NCBI GenBank assembly: GCA_033977485.1
Contig: CM066994.1
Span: 29,338,637 to 29,402,636, forward strand
DNA length: 64,000 nucleotides
From: Hydrangea macrophylla
Lineage: Eukaryota > Streptophyta > Magnoliopsida > Cornales > Hydrangeaceae
Reading direction: 5' to 3'
Part shown: piece by piece, positions 33,576 through 45,599 of the stretch
Layout of the letters: every line of letters begins with the position of its first letter
How positions within the stretch are numbered: position 1 is the stretch's first letter
The notes under the pieces: model-generated
Told to the model about the DNA's origin: nothing
Seen by the model: the letters and a program-made list of their open reading frames with translations, nothing else
Database searches by the model: none
Made by a program: the position numbers and the translations under genes

Positions 33576-34689
33576 TTCTGTTCTTTCTATATTTTTGCTT
33601 TCCATTTGAATTTCTATTTGGTGTTTGTGTTATAGAATATGTCTGAGGAGAATGCACAAAGCATATACGAAGGAAAGTAATGAAAATGAGTAGTTTCAAA
33701 ACAACGGGGAATCAGGGAGCTAGTTGAGGTTTATGAATTTTTGGGATTAGACATTTCAAGGTGTAAAAACATTTGGAACATGTGGAATCCTCAATTTTGT
33801 CAAGGAATTTTGATTTTGAAATGTGTGAATATTTGCTATATAACACGGGATTATGAGGAGTTGGGAAAATTTGCTGCATACCCACTTGAAATTCTTAGAT
33901 CTTCAAATATCTAATCATCTAAAAATGCCTTTTCAAGTGGGATCGAAGAATTGTGATGGTCTTCAATCAAACAAAGGGAGTAAACAATTTTGTGTTGCCT
34001 CATCTAAAAGCAAGTACTTACACAATATGTGTTTTTCAGCTGCATCACGTTGACTCCAAGTTGAGAGATATTATGGAAGGATGGTGGTGTACGTGGAAGC
34101 AACTCTGGCTCAGCTCTTGTAGGACTAGTTCCTGATGGGGACAAAACTAGGAAACAAGTAGTTTTAGTTAATCATCAAAGATTCTCAAGCTGACTGTAAT
34201 TATTTTGTTTTTTTTTCTTCATCTCATTTATGTGTGTTTGTTTGGTGGCCCTGTTTATATTGGTTGCAACTTGTGACGACCTGATGGGATGACCCATTAC
34301 TAGTGCTTGTAATGCCCTGTTACTGTATAAAGAAATGAGATGTATTGTTTAGACATGTGTAGCCACTCTGGATATATGTTTTAGGCACAAGCAATTTCTA
34401 GTACGTACATGTATATTCGGATTAAGTGATTTGACACACTCTGCACCATCATACAAAACACCTACAGTGACCTGTACGGTCAAGAGATTTTCGTGGTATC
34501 TGCCTAACATTTGCACACCCATTTGAAAAGGCGTATACGAGCAATTTTACATATGAAGGCCCAATTGCAACTAAACCCAATAGACGTAATGAGTACAGAG
34601 CTTCATTTGTAGTTATTAATTTGACAGCACTAAGAATTTTTTTTTTGCAGGTCAAATATTCGTACTTTGGAATATTTTTTTTGCAGGTC

Positions 34690-36377
34690 AAATATCTGGA
34701 AAGTCAAATATTCGTACTTTGGAATTTCATTGGGGAGACGAAAGAAGGGGAGAGTCCAACAATGTAGAAGTCTTGGAAGGTCTAGAACCTCACTCGAACT
34801 TGAAAGATTTAACTATTAGGAACTTTGAGGGTGAGAGATTTGCACCATGGATGATGATGGCAAATCCTACAATGATCATAAATAATTTGGTGAGGATCAA
34901 ACTAGAGAACTGCTTTAGATGCAAAGAAATCTCAACACTAGGGCATCTTCCCCATCTTAAATTCATTACGATAAAGGGTATGGATAATGTGAAATGTATT
35001 GGTAGTGAGTTCTATGGTCACAGTAGTGCTGACAGTGCACCTAATACTTGTAGTAGTAGTAATACTGGAGGCAATGAGTCAGTAATAGCAGTGTTTCCAG
35101 TATTGAAAGAACTCACTCTTGAATCTATGGCAAACCTGGTTGAATGGTTGGAAGTACCAAGACCACTGCCGATTGGGATGGTGTGTCCTTCCCTTGAGAA
35201 TTTGGTAATTTCTTATAGCCCCAATTTGGTTACTGTTCCAAGTCATTTTCCATCCGTGAAGTCTTTGAAGATCAGAGGGATCAAGAATAGTCTGGCACTA
35301 GCACAAATAAGCAGCAAATTGACGTCTCTAACATCCTTGTATATCGAAAGTGTGTCGGGATCAGAGGTCAGTTCTGTAATGGAAAAATTGTTGAGAAACA
35401 ATCAATTGCTGGAAAATTTGGATATTACAAGTTGTGATGGGTTGACATATCTGCCTAATGGCCTGAACAACCTTGAGGCTCTCCGTTATATTAGTGTTTT
35501 CGAGTGCAATAATCTAACTTCTATGGCGGATATACTAACAGGGAGCGGGAGCTTCACATCACTTGCGAAAATTACAATTTGGGGTTGTGAGAAGTTAACT
35601 TGTTTACCAAGCTCACTACAAAACCTTGTGGCCCTTGAGAGATTGTGGGTACACAATTGCCCAAATCTAAGGACAATTCCAGATATACACGGTCTCACAT
35701 CTCTACGGCATTTGTTTATTTCTAATTGTGAGAATTTGATTAATTTACCAAGTGGGCTAGAAGTCTGCAATCTCGAGAGCTTGGTAATTAGCTCATGCCC
35801 TAGTCTGATTTCTGGTCCAAATTTGGGGGAATTGAAACGTTCTCTTCGGTTTTTGACACTCGCCAATTGTGGAAGATTAACAACTTGTTGGCCAGAGGGG
35901 GGGCTGCAGCACCTAACCGGTCTTCGAGAATTGGGGATAGGTGGGTTCTCTGAGGAGCTTGACTTCTTCCCCTGGCCCGATGCTGCAGAGAATTCTATTA
36001 CGCAACACCAGCTTGTGTCCCTACAGTCTTTACGATTATACGGGTGGCCAAAGCTCAAGTCTCTACCTGAGCAACTCCAGCTCCTCACTGCCTTGAATGG
36101 TCTGTGCATAGGCGAGTTCGATGGGTTGGAATATCTGCCAGAGTGGCTTGGTAACCTTTCATCGCTTGAATATCTGCAGCTTTGTAATTGCGAGAAGCTT
36201 ATGAGTCTGCCACGAGTGGAAGCAATGCGACGCCTCACCAAATTACATAAGTTGGGTATATTCAAATGTCCCGTTTTGAAGGAAAGATGCACCAAGGGAA
36301 GCGGGCCAGAGTGGCATAAGATTGCTCATATTCCTGAAATCGAAATAGACGTGGAGATGATTCAATCTCAAAGCTGA
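34690..36377 (+). pseudogene. NLR fragment: LRR half only
   Basis: An open frame of about 560 codons is homologous to the C-terminal half of both CNLs, from SNIRTLEFHWG to the identical tail EMIQSQS. Coiled coil and NB-ARC are missing and no good ATG stands at its start (the frame continues upstream through TTTTTTTTGCAG). It has no stop or frameshift, so the deletion may be recent or the frame under selection. The point of homology follows a 31-bp duplicated piece (GGTCAAATATTCGTACTTTG at 34652 and again near 34703). It could be a 3' exon of an upstream transcript, but nothing proves that; a truncated pseudogene is the simplest reading. Confidence 0.8.
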
Positions 36378-38216
36378 AGTTTCTTTAAATTCTGTAAGTC
36401 ACACTCTGTTTCTCTTCTTTGGAATCATCAACTCTTCGCATCATATATTCTCTCATCTCGCCTCACTTATATCCTAAAGAATGATCTATTTGACTCTCTT
36501 TTTGTCAATTTATTTTTTTCTCTTTTCCTTTAACCAAAATATTGTCACGGGGTTAAATACAAAATACACCACTGAATTGTTGTCCTTTCTCATTTTAGTC
36601 CTTGATTTTTTTTGGATAGTCTTTATAGTTTCAATTGCATCAATTTGATTGCTAAAGTTTTTAAATATTGTCATGTCATGGCAAGGTCATTTGCATCGTT
36701 AATGTGGGTATCCCTTCAATGGTTGAATAAATCAAGTTTCTTAGACAGAGTTTCACTGTATAACTTCCTTAGAGAATATGTATTGCTCTTATAAGTTTAA
36801 TCTTTACATAAGTTCAATATTTTGCCTTATACTGTCTCGCCTGGTTTTAAAATAACCAGGTCGGAATGGAACAGTCTCATTATTGCATAAAATGACAAAA
36901 TAACATTCAAATTTGCCTTGGTAGACGAGACTTCTTATTACGCTTTTCCTTTCAATTTTTTCAGCTTTAGATCCCTATCTTTTCCAAGAAATAAGCTGAA
37001 TATATTAACTTCCTTCATGTAGGCCAACAGGGAGGATGGTCTCAAAGTACAGAAACAAGTCAAAATATAAAATTGTCACTTGAAATAATGAATTACGGCT
37101 TCTGAGTTTCTTTGTCACCCAAAAAAAAAAAAAAAAAAAGCAAGCCATCAATATCAGTATATCAATTTGTTTTTATTTTTCTTTATGGCCATATTTCTAA
37201 AACAATCTATTGACTGAACTCATTGAAGTACTCTAATCTTAGTGCTGCAGTCTTTAATCAAACTAAGATGTGAGATCTTACTTTCACATGCTGTATTTGT
37301 TTATAAAGATCCAAAGACCCTAGCAAAACTAAACTTATAGGAAACTAAACTAAGATGTGATATCATTACTTTCAAGAAACCCAGGCTTCAAGAAGGTTTA
37401 AACCTCTTATATTCTTGAAAATGTTTTGTTCATTCTTCTTCATAGGGAAGTCAATTAACGAAGGACTAAAAAATGTGGTCCATTTCCATTCTGAACCCAT
37501 ACTTGAATTTTGGCACTTGGCCTTCTTGTGCCCCCTTCTGCTAAGCATCACTTATCTACTTATCATGTTCACTGAACAGAACCTCGATATACCATTTTCA
37601 TTTATTTTAGTTGATAGTAATAATTCCAACTTGATTTTTGGATATTTTGATGATAAAATATTAGAGAACTTACTCAAATATTCAGTTAAAGGTAAAGTTT
37701 CTTGTCGAATGTTTATATGTTAGTTTCTCGAAGATATGTAACTCTTTAAGTTGGTTTAGCTTTATGTCTGCAAGGTCGTGGTCAGTGGTAGACAGCAATT
37801 TCATGGTCATAGACATATTATGATCTGAAATGGTTGAATGTAGCTATATAATTGTGTATGGAGCAGTGTAGAAATGAATTCCATTATGTTGTGTAGGCTT
37901 TGTTTTTAGAAATATGCCTTACGAATGTATTTATTAGTTGTTGAAATACCAATAATTTGTCACAATATTTATAACCAGTTTTGGTTCCCTTTTATTTTTT
38001 TAGTCAGTCTCTTTCTGTCTGTTAATGGTGATAATACATATTATTTCACACAAGGATTGTTTTTCAACAGCCTAAATACTGATATTAAGTTTTTTTTAGG
38101 TATTTCTTCTTGTTGGGTTACTAAAGAATTGCTTAATACCAATGTGATGAATGCTTATGCATTTTAATGTCAATCACCCACTCAATAATTTCTGTTTTTT
38201 TTTTTTTTTCTTTCAG

Positions 38217-39575
38217 GGAGGTGAACAGAAAGTTCATCTATTACATATAGTACTATTGTGGGAGTTCTGTTGAAGGGATTGTTTCAAAGAGATGGAGTTG
38301 GGACAGTGGTGGCAAGGTATGCTATCCTTTTTAGCAAGCATCATCCATATGCTGTATTTTGATGTTTATTACTTGGTAGTGTGCTCTCGATGAATTTCTT
38401 TTGGGGCCAAAGCTATTTTGATGTTTACTAATTGTGGTGTGCCCTTGATGAATTTCTTTTGGCTAAAAAACACTTTGGTACCATGTACTTATAGTGAAGT
38501 TTCACTTTGGGCCCTACATTTTCGATTACAACACTTTGGGCCCTCAATTTACAAGCTTGTTTCAATCAAGGATAATGGTTAACGGCGTTAAAAAAGTGTA
38601 ACAGAATGGACCACATGGAGGGTGCAAAGTGAAACTTCGCTATAAGTACAAGGCCCAAAGTGAAACTTCGCAATAAGTACATGGCCCAAATTGAAACTCC
38701 ATAAGGTCCATTCTGTTATACTTTTTTAACGCCGTTAACGATTGTCCTTGATTGAAAAAAGTTTGAAAATGTAGGCCCAAAGTATTGCAATTGAAAATGT
38801 AGGCCCAAAGTGAAATTTGGCTATAAGTACAAGGTACCAAAATGCATTTGACCCATTTCTTTTTGGGACCAAAACTGAGCACCCGTTCATGGCGTTGTCA
38901 ATGCTCTTACTGAATTTCCTCATTCCATTGAAGCATTCGTTCTTGTGTACACCATTTTTTTTTTCATTGTGAAGGAAACCTTTACAATTAACGTGGTATT
39001 TTTTCTAAAAGTAGGTGAGATGTAAAAGTTTTGGAATTGGAGAAGCTACTTTCAAAATTGGTCTTTTTCCCTCCAAATTCAGCTTTCGAAATTTCCCGTG
39101 TTTTGGTTCTTTAGTTTGAAACGTGATTCTGGTTGTTAACCATTCAGAGTTCAGATAATGCATTTATTAAAGTGGAACAGATTTTTTCGAAAAGTTCTTT
39201 GCCAAACAAACTCAAATCTCTCAATAATTCCAAACAAGGGAATGTTGGTCTCAAATAAGTTGATCCAAATGGGCTCTGAATGAGTGAATGGTGTATGTTG
39301 AATTGTTGTTCTACGCGAGATTATAACTCCCAAATGGAAATTCCACAGTGATCAGGAGGTCTCATCAAGAGTTTCTAATCATGTTTTTTTCTTGGAAATT
39401 TGGAATTATAATTTGGGAGAGGAACTTATACCTATAGTTCTTCTCACATGTTTTGTTTTGTGTTGTTAGTTACTCAAGGCGTTGGATTCTTTCGTTGTTG
39501 TGGAAAGAGGTCATATTATTGCTGTTTCTACTGAATGTCGTGGGCAAGGACAAGGAGACAAATTACTCGGTATGA
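38217..39575 (+). other. Exon-like blocks of unknown origin, copy 2
   Basis: TTTCAG/GGAGGTGAACAG starts a 101-bp block ending GGCAAG/GTATGC (38317). A second block starts after TTGTTAG at 39469 and ends CTCG/GTATGA at 39570. Splice-like borders and an open frame in the second block suggest a gene fragment carried in the duplicated segment. The product is not recognised. Confidence 0.35.
38461..38854. mobile_element. MULE-type foldback MITE (394 bp) with 9-bp target duplication
   Basis: ATTTCTTTT flanks both ends (38452-38460 and 38855-38863). The arms are long imperfect inverted repeats: CACTTTGGTACC, GTTTCACTTTGGGCC and TAACGGCGTTAAAAAAGT on the left recur as complements on the right. Copy 1 of the duplicated segment lacks it. 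Confidence 0.88.
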
Positions 39576-40300
39576 TATTGAATATATCTTCTGTTCTTTC
39601 AATATGTTCAATTCCTATTTGGTGTTTGGGGTTACCAAAGATGTCTGAGGACATTGGACAAAGCAAATTCGAAGAACGTAATGAAAATTTTGGGATTATA
39701 CATTTCAAGGTGTTAAAACATGTGGAATCCTCAATTTTCTCGAGAAAAAAAAAAGAATTTGACAAGTGTGAATATTTGCTTTATAACACAATATTATGAC
39801 GAATTGGGAATTCAAATTTTGCTGCAAACCCACTTGAAACTTAGATCTTCATATATCTAATCATCTAAGGATACATTTTCAAGTGGGATCTAAGAATTGT
39901 GATGGCCTTTGATCAGACGAAGGGAGTAAACAATTTTGTGTTGCCTCATCTAAAAGCAAGTACTTCACAATTTGTGTTTTTCAGCTGCATTGACTCCAAA
40001 TTGAGAGACATAAGATATGGATGGTGGTGTACGTGGAAGCAACACAGGCTCAGCTCTTGTATGACTAGTTCTTGAGGGCGACAAAACTAGGAAACATGTA
40101 TTTTTAGTTAATCATCAAAGACTCTCAAGCTGACTTTGCAAACTTTTTTTTCCCTCTTATTTATGTGTGTTGTGTAATAACAGTTATATTGGTTGCAACT
40201 TGTGAATGGGATGTCCCATTGCTAGTGATTGTAAATGCTCTGTGCTATAAAGAAATGTATTATTCACACATGTTTAGCCACTCTGGGTTGTGGGTTGTGA

Positions 40301-41744
40301 GAACTGCACCTATCTTTTTATTTCTTTCTTCTTCTTTTTTGGGTTCGATGGAAAACAAAGAAACATTATACTCCTCTAGGATAGCTGACTCCACTACAAT
40401 CAGGAAACAAAGGGATCAAGAGGCTTACGTACAGGGGGACCGCTAAGACTAACAAAAAGGAACCTTTTGGTTCACCCCTATCTAATCAGTCTTTGATGTT
40501 CGCAACTTATACTTTTACAGAAGAGAGGAAGGAAGGACAAAGGTGGAGGGAAGTGAGTAGAATCACTTGTTTGGTATGGAGAAAGAGATGAGGAAAAAGA
40601 AGACGGGAGGGATGTCACTTCCTTCAATGCCCACAAATTTGAATCCATCCAAAAGTTTTATTCTCTTTTAACTTTTTTTGCCATTCAAAAGAGATGAAAT
40701 TCTTTCCATAGTATCCATTTTGTTCCTTCTTATTTAACCAAATAAAAAGAGGGAAGACTACTTTCCTTTCCCCAAGGATACCTCTTCCCTCCATTACTTC
40801 CATTTTTTTCATTCATTCTATCAAACATAGAATTAGTGTGGCAATGTGCGAGTACATATCTATATGTGTATATCTAGATACCAAGTACACCCCGTACCAA
40901 CTGATCGTAGATGCCACATTCTGGATCACTCACAACTGGAAGAAACGACCATTTCACCTGAGCCTTTGGGGCAAACCCAATGCACGAGGCTAAACCCACT
41001 GAGGGTCAAGGGAGGTCTATGCAGCCTTACCCTGAATGCAGAGATGCTGTTTCCTTGTTTCCACACGATGCCCTAGTGATAATGGAGCAATCTTACCATT
41101 GATCACATTTCTAGGATCAATATACAATGTTTAAATGAGGAAATACATCTAGTGAATTGACTGATGCATGTATGCATGTGAATGGACTGAGGACTGACCT
41201 TGAAGTTGGATTTGTCTAATTCCTAAATTTGAAGACATGGTTCATCGCTGAATTGTCATTATGTCAGATAACTCTCCATCTTGAACTCAGAACAAAATTT
41301 CTTAGAACATTGCTGGTTAGATATCCAGACTTGCATTTGTACATGAAATATGGAAACTAGAATGTGTTGTGTGAATATTTGAGCAATTAAGTAAATGTCA
41401 TATAATCCCTTGGTGGACTGAGTACTGTCAACTGGCCAATAAAGATACAAATGAAGGTGCAGTAGTACAATATTAGTAGAGATCTTATTATGTCTAGGTG
41501 ATCATTAAAAGGATGACACATTTTGCAGCAAAAGATTGACCAACCCTTCCAAATCAAGTTATCAAAAATTGGGAGTAAAAAAGCATTCTCACCTTGGCCT
41601 CAACAGATGGTGACACTGGAAATGGGTGTTGGCATCATCATTTGATGAGCAGTCAGAAGACAAGAAGTGATCCAATTTCGTGGATTCTTCAATGGTCATG
41701 TCCATACAAGGAGGATGAAACCTGCAAAAGTTTTATTTCATACA
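40301..41744. other. Intergenic DNA without a supported gene
   Basis: Open frames such as 40846-41076 have no recognisable domain; the part CTGAGCCTTTGGGGCAAACC near 40960 resembles retroelement debris, without proof. Polypurine and polypyrimidine runs at 40500-40620. Confidence 0.45.
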
Positions 41745-42720
41745 TTAAGGGAAAAGATGTACCCCTAAATATCTATATATACACTGATGTCGAATCGTGA
41801 ACTGGTTTGTCGAAACAAGGAATTGTGAATCATAATATTCACTTTGTTTAGAAAATAGAGTCATATAAATCACATGTACAGTGCTTAAGATGAACCAAAA
41901 TAACAACTTAACACAAGTGATTTGCGTAGGCTGAATGACAATTTGGTACTGAGGAAGAAATAGGCTGAGTGATTTGAGTGTGTGGAGTAGGAAGAAGAGG
42001 TGGATTTTGTTGATCTGTGGACAGATTGGAACTAAATAGGCCAGAGAATTCCTTTGCGTGGGATTATAAATCTGAGCATTATTATGAGAGTTAAAAGAAG
42101 GTGCATAAAATGATGAATTTGAGATCTGACATGAAGGATTATACCTATGAAAACAATCAGCAGCTGTGTGATTGCTCTTCCAATAGACTTGAGTCATTTC
42201 CTCTACCTCGAGTCGAAGTTCTGTTTCTCCCTCCTCCTTCTCTGAAATTGGAATTATACACTTGATTAATATTCTTGATGCTGAGTATTACTGGGTGGAT
42301 TTGATGAATTGATAACAGACTTTTCTGATTCTATATTGTTAAACAAGAACTGATGTATTATCAATTGGATTTGTTACCTTCATCTCTCGAGTCATATGTA
42401 TCTTCTCTGATCTAAGAAGAGAATGAAGATCACAAACTGATATTAGAATGTGTAGTAGCTCTCAACGTGGTCATCAAAGCAGAATATTCTTCACTAAAGC
42501 ATTCAGTAACTTGATCTTCAATTCATGAATATGCGATTTAGAAGAAGTTGGATATCTTTTGGCCTAGTAGCTCCAGATCTGCCATGCGAGTTCAAGGCCA
42601 AGAATCTGAGGAAGTATTGAAGGAGAAATTATCGCATAATCTGTGCCGAGAAATAAGGATTGAGAACCATATCTCCTGTTTCACCTTCAATTTCTTGAGG
42701 AGGCTGAATATTAGTTCCGT
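41745..42720 (-). pseudogene. Ty1/copia gag fragment (block C, copy 1)
   Basis: On the minus strand, pieces read PPQEIEGETGD, FLRFLALNSHGRSG, then in other frames SNPPSNTQHQEY-like Asn/Ser-rich sequence. At 42197-41745 comes TQVYWKSNHTAADCFHRYNP, a degraded CCHC zinc knuckle of copia gag in which the first Cys residues are lost. Many breaks. The same block recurs at 62180-62810. Confidence 0.6.
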
Positions 42721-43482
42721 CTACAATTTTTTAATTCTTTTTTGGTCGAAGAAAGGCGAATTTATTATTACAAACAAAGAGACATGATAACTTGCGAATC
42801 CCAGAAGGCCAAAAATGAGAAACAATAACAGAAGACAATGCTAAAGGAATGGAGCTAGTCCAGTCTTCAGCCAAACACCCAGCTCTAGCCGCCTTTGCAA
42901 CCCAGTCAGCACTTTGATTAGCTAGTGAGATTCTTACTGGGATGGGCTGAATCTATACGATTAACCTGCAGGAGTGAATTAATACTAAACCAAAACCTGA
43001 AGCATTTTTAGATAAATCAGCAGATATGTAGGATCTGGTATCTCTAGCATCAGTAGAGATTACCTCATAAGGATTCAGCTTAGTCCCTTCAAAAATATAA
43101 GAATTTCTTCTGTTCCATATCAATCAACAAGTATAGGCTAAACAAGATATGAATGATTCACAATCAATGCGAACTTTATGAAATTTCTTCAGAGTAGCAT
43201 AAAGCCAGATATCAAATCTGCTAACATTATGGACTGACCCACGGAGGACCCAGAGAGTACTTTTCTCTTTAACGGGTTTTCTTTTGTAGGAAAAGCATTT
43301 ATATTTTCTACAAGCTTTCCAAACGAAAATCAGAATCTCCAAACTAAACTTAGATATTTTTGCATTAAGATTGTGGCAAATGCCCTTAGGATATTTGAAC
43401 ATAGACATAGAGTAGGTAGGAATAGCCTGTAGAGTAAGTCTCTGGAGAACAAACTCAACTATTGGGAAGAGAAACAAGAGAT
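42721..43482 (-). pseudogene. L1-type LINE 3' end (block C, copy 1)
   Basis: Leftwards from 43477 the minus strand reads VLQRLTLQAIPTYSMSMFKY and PKGICHNLNAKISKF, the zf-RVT region that follows reverse transcriptase in plant L1 elements. Further on, ANQSADWVAKAARAGCLAED near 42925-42860 is the end of the LINE RNase H domain. The 3' end meets the copia gag fragment near 42720. Stops and a deletion in between make it inactive. Confidence 0.7.
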
Positions 43483-43486
43483 TTCA

Positions 43487-43985
43487 ATGCTGACTGAAGA
43501 TGAAAGACTTGAGATGTGTAAAGCCACTTGCAATCTTTGGAAGGCATACAGATTAAAAGAAAGCGAGTGGAGACAAAAATCAAGAACTAGCTGGCTCAAA
43601 GCAGTGGACAAGAACTCCAAGTATTTCCACACCATAGCAGCTAATAGAAGAGCAAAAAGTATTGGGGCTCAATCGAAGATGACATTATGAACGTATTTTC
43701 GGAGTCCACTCTTCTAGTTGTTCGGCGAAAGATTTAAATGCATCTTTCATTACATTGATTCCCAAAACTCAGTCCCCTACCAAATTATCACAGTTTTGGC
43801 CTATATGTCTAATAGGTTGTATTTACAAAATTTTATCCAAAATGCTAGTGAACAGGATGAGAGTTATGATGGACAGTGTTAAAAGCAAATATCAATCAGC
43901 TTTCCTGAAAGGTAGACAGATTGTCAATAGCATTTCGGTAGTTTTTGAAGAAGTGGATTCAATAAATTTGCTAGCTAAACTCTAG
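43487..43985 (+). pseudogene. L1-type LINE reverse transcriptase, inverted 5' part
   Basis: On the plus strand LWKAYRLKESEWRQKSRTSW and LKAVDKNSKYFHTIAANRRA precede the RT start: TLIPKTQSPTKLSQFWPICL, IGCIYKILSKMLVNRMRVMM and QSAFLKGRQIV. The Arg of the usual FRPISL is Trp (FWPICL). Two frames are used, with a break near 43690. It stands head to head with the LINE tail on the minus strand, only a few bases apart. Confidence 0.8.
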
Positions 43986-44187
43986 ATTTCACAACCAAAT
44001 GGAATATACAGTTTTGTTGGGATTTTTTGTTGCTTCAGCTTCCCTTTTGTGCTCAGTGTGATATTGGTGTACAGCATCTGCTCAGCTTTTTTCTTCTTGT
44101 TCTGTGGGAAAGATACAGGAGGTACAGGGGAGGGAGATGAAGTATTTAGTTTTTTTTTTAAATGGTATATATAGGCTTCCAGTGAAA

Positions 44188-45435
44188 AGAAATCCAATAT
44201 TGAGAAGTAATTTTCTTATTCGTCCTCAAAGGGGATTCTCTATTTATATACAACCTAGTGAATAGGAAAAAGGAAATAAAATCAAAGCTAATAAAGGCAT
44301 ATTAAATGCATATCACAATTAAATTCGTAATGATACCTCAAATCATGGGATCTTGACAGGATAAGATAGAATCTGATTAAACCAAAACATATCTCCAACA
44401 CTCCCCCGCAAGTTGAGACTCAGAAATCTTTTGAAGTGTCCAACTTGAACTTGAAAGCTTCGGAAGATGAGAATTTGAAAGTCTTTGGAAGAGTGCTCCT
44501 GGACAACACTGGAAGCCGGAACAACGATTGCAACGAAAACCACCGGTGGACCGAATAAGAATGCTCCCGAAAAATAGTGAGAGCAAATCCCAAGCCAGAA
44601 TGGTATCGGAAAAACCATCGATAACCATACATGCCTTTAACATGCCCTTGGGAAGACAGGCTCAACACTAATGTTGTGCAAAGAAGACCTTCAACGGGAA
44701 AGGCAGCACTAACACTTCGCAAAGAAGACCCTCAACAGGAAAGGCAGCACTAACGCTACGCAAAGAAGAGAGGTGCGCCACACATAGGCTGCACAAGAGA
44801 GAGGAGGCAGCCGATGGCTATGAATTGCACAGGACGGCAGGCTGGGCTGGCCAAAAGAAGCGGACGAGGCCCTAGTGGGCTGGCCAACGCCTGAACATGG
44901 CCCGAGAAGGCTGGCTGCAGTTGGATGGACCAGTAAAGGCCTGGACAAGGCCCGAGAGAGCTGGCCGGTGGCTAGACAAGGCCCAGAAGGGTTTACCGGC
45001 GGCTGGACAGTGACCGTAGGGGCTGCCAAACAGGCCCTTAAAGCGGCTAAATTGGTGGCAGCAGCGGAAGTAATATAAGAGAAGGGACCAAAGGAGTCGT
45101 AAAGGAAAATTAAGAGCAATTCAAAAGGCCGGACGGACGGCATAAGGCCGTCCGCCGAAAAAGCGGAAGCACTTGAACTTTAGGGCAAATCGATCTGCTT
45201 TGATACCAAGAAGAATTCCAATATTGAGAAGTAATTTCTTATAATCGTCCTCAAAGGGGATTCTCTATTTATATACAAACGAGTGAATAAGAAAAAGGAA
45301 ATAAAATCAAAGCTAATAAAGGCATATTAAATGCATATTACAATCAAATTCCTAATGATATGTGATCCTCAAATCATGGCATCGTGACAGGATAAGATAG
45401 AATCTGATTAAACCAAAACATATTTCCAACACTGT
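44188..45435 (-). mobile_element. Small non-autonomous LTR retrotransposon (TRIM/LARD-like)
   Basis: Direct repeats of about 215-230 bp (44188-44401 and 45206-45435) share TCCAATATTGAGAAGTAATT at one end and CAAAACATATTTCCAACA-type sequence at the other. On the minus strand the LTR starts TGTTGGA. The purine tract CTTGCGGGGGAG lies just inside the left LTR, and TTGGTATCAAAGCAG, an initiator-Met type primer-binding site, just inside the right one. The 800-bp interior has no pol; it is GC-rich with GGCTGGACAAGGCCCGAGA-type repeats (44835-45010). It must rely on another element's proteins. No clear target duplication. Confidence 0.85.
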
Positions 45436-45485
45436 ACATCTTGCCTTTTGCAAACAATGAATACATTTTGATATTCAAATTAAAC

Positions 45486-45486
<1 letters not shown>

Positions 45487-45528
<42 letters not shown>
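45487..45528. repeat. (GA)n microsatellite
   Basis: About 20 uninterrupted AG repeats. Confidence 0.95.
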
Positions 45529-45529
<1 letters not shown>

Positions 45530-45599
45530 CAATTCGTACTAGGTCTGAACCAATTTCATCACTTGAAGATCTATATTCATAACTCAGTCAAATGATTTG

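Larger units (their letters stand above)
31737..34640. repeat. Downstream segment of NLR unit 1 (shared by all three units)
   Basis: From the stop codon on, this aligns with 36378-40300 and, in blocks, with 57414-61990. Shared phrases are TTTAAATTCTGTAAGTCA, ACTTTCTGAAACTATCAGAG (also near 61220), ATTGGGGGCAGAAGCAAACC (also 61490) and the stretch before TTTGCAG at 34640 (also 61970). It holds exon-like blocks and a MITE noted separately, but no gene I can name. Confidence 0.8.
36378..40300. repeat. Downstream segment of NLR unit 2
   Basis: It is homologous to 31737-34640 but longer. Extra sequence includes a MITE at 38461-38854 and about 600 bp to 39430 between the two exon-like blocks. Phrases such as GTAGACAGCAATTTCATGGTCA (37791) repeat those at 32837. 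A near-identical run from CATCTAAAAGCAAGTACTT to TTAGTTAATCATCAAAG lies at 39950-40120 and 34000-34180. Confidence 0.8.

Noticed and set aside
44709..45143. 144-codon minus-strand open frame
   Set aside because: It lies in the GC-rich repeated interior of a non-autonomous LTR element and shows no domain; low stop density comes from base composition.
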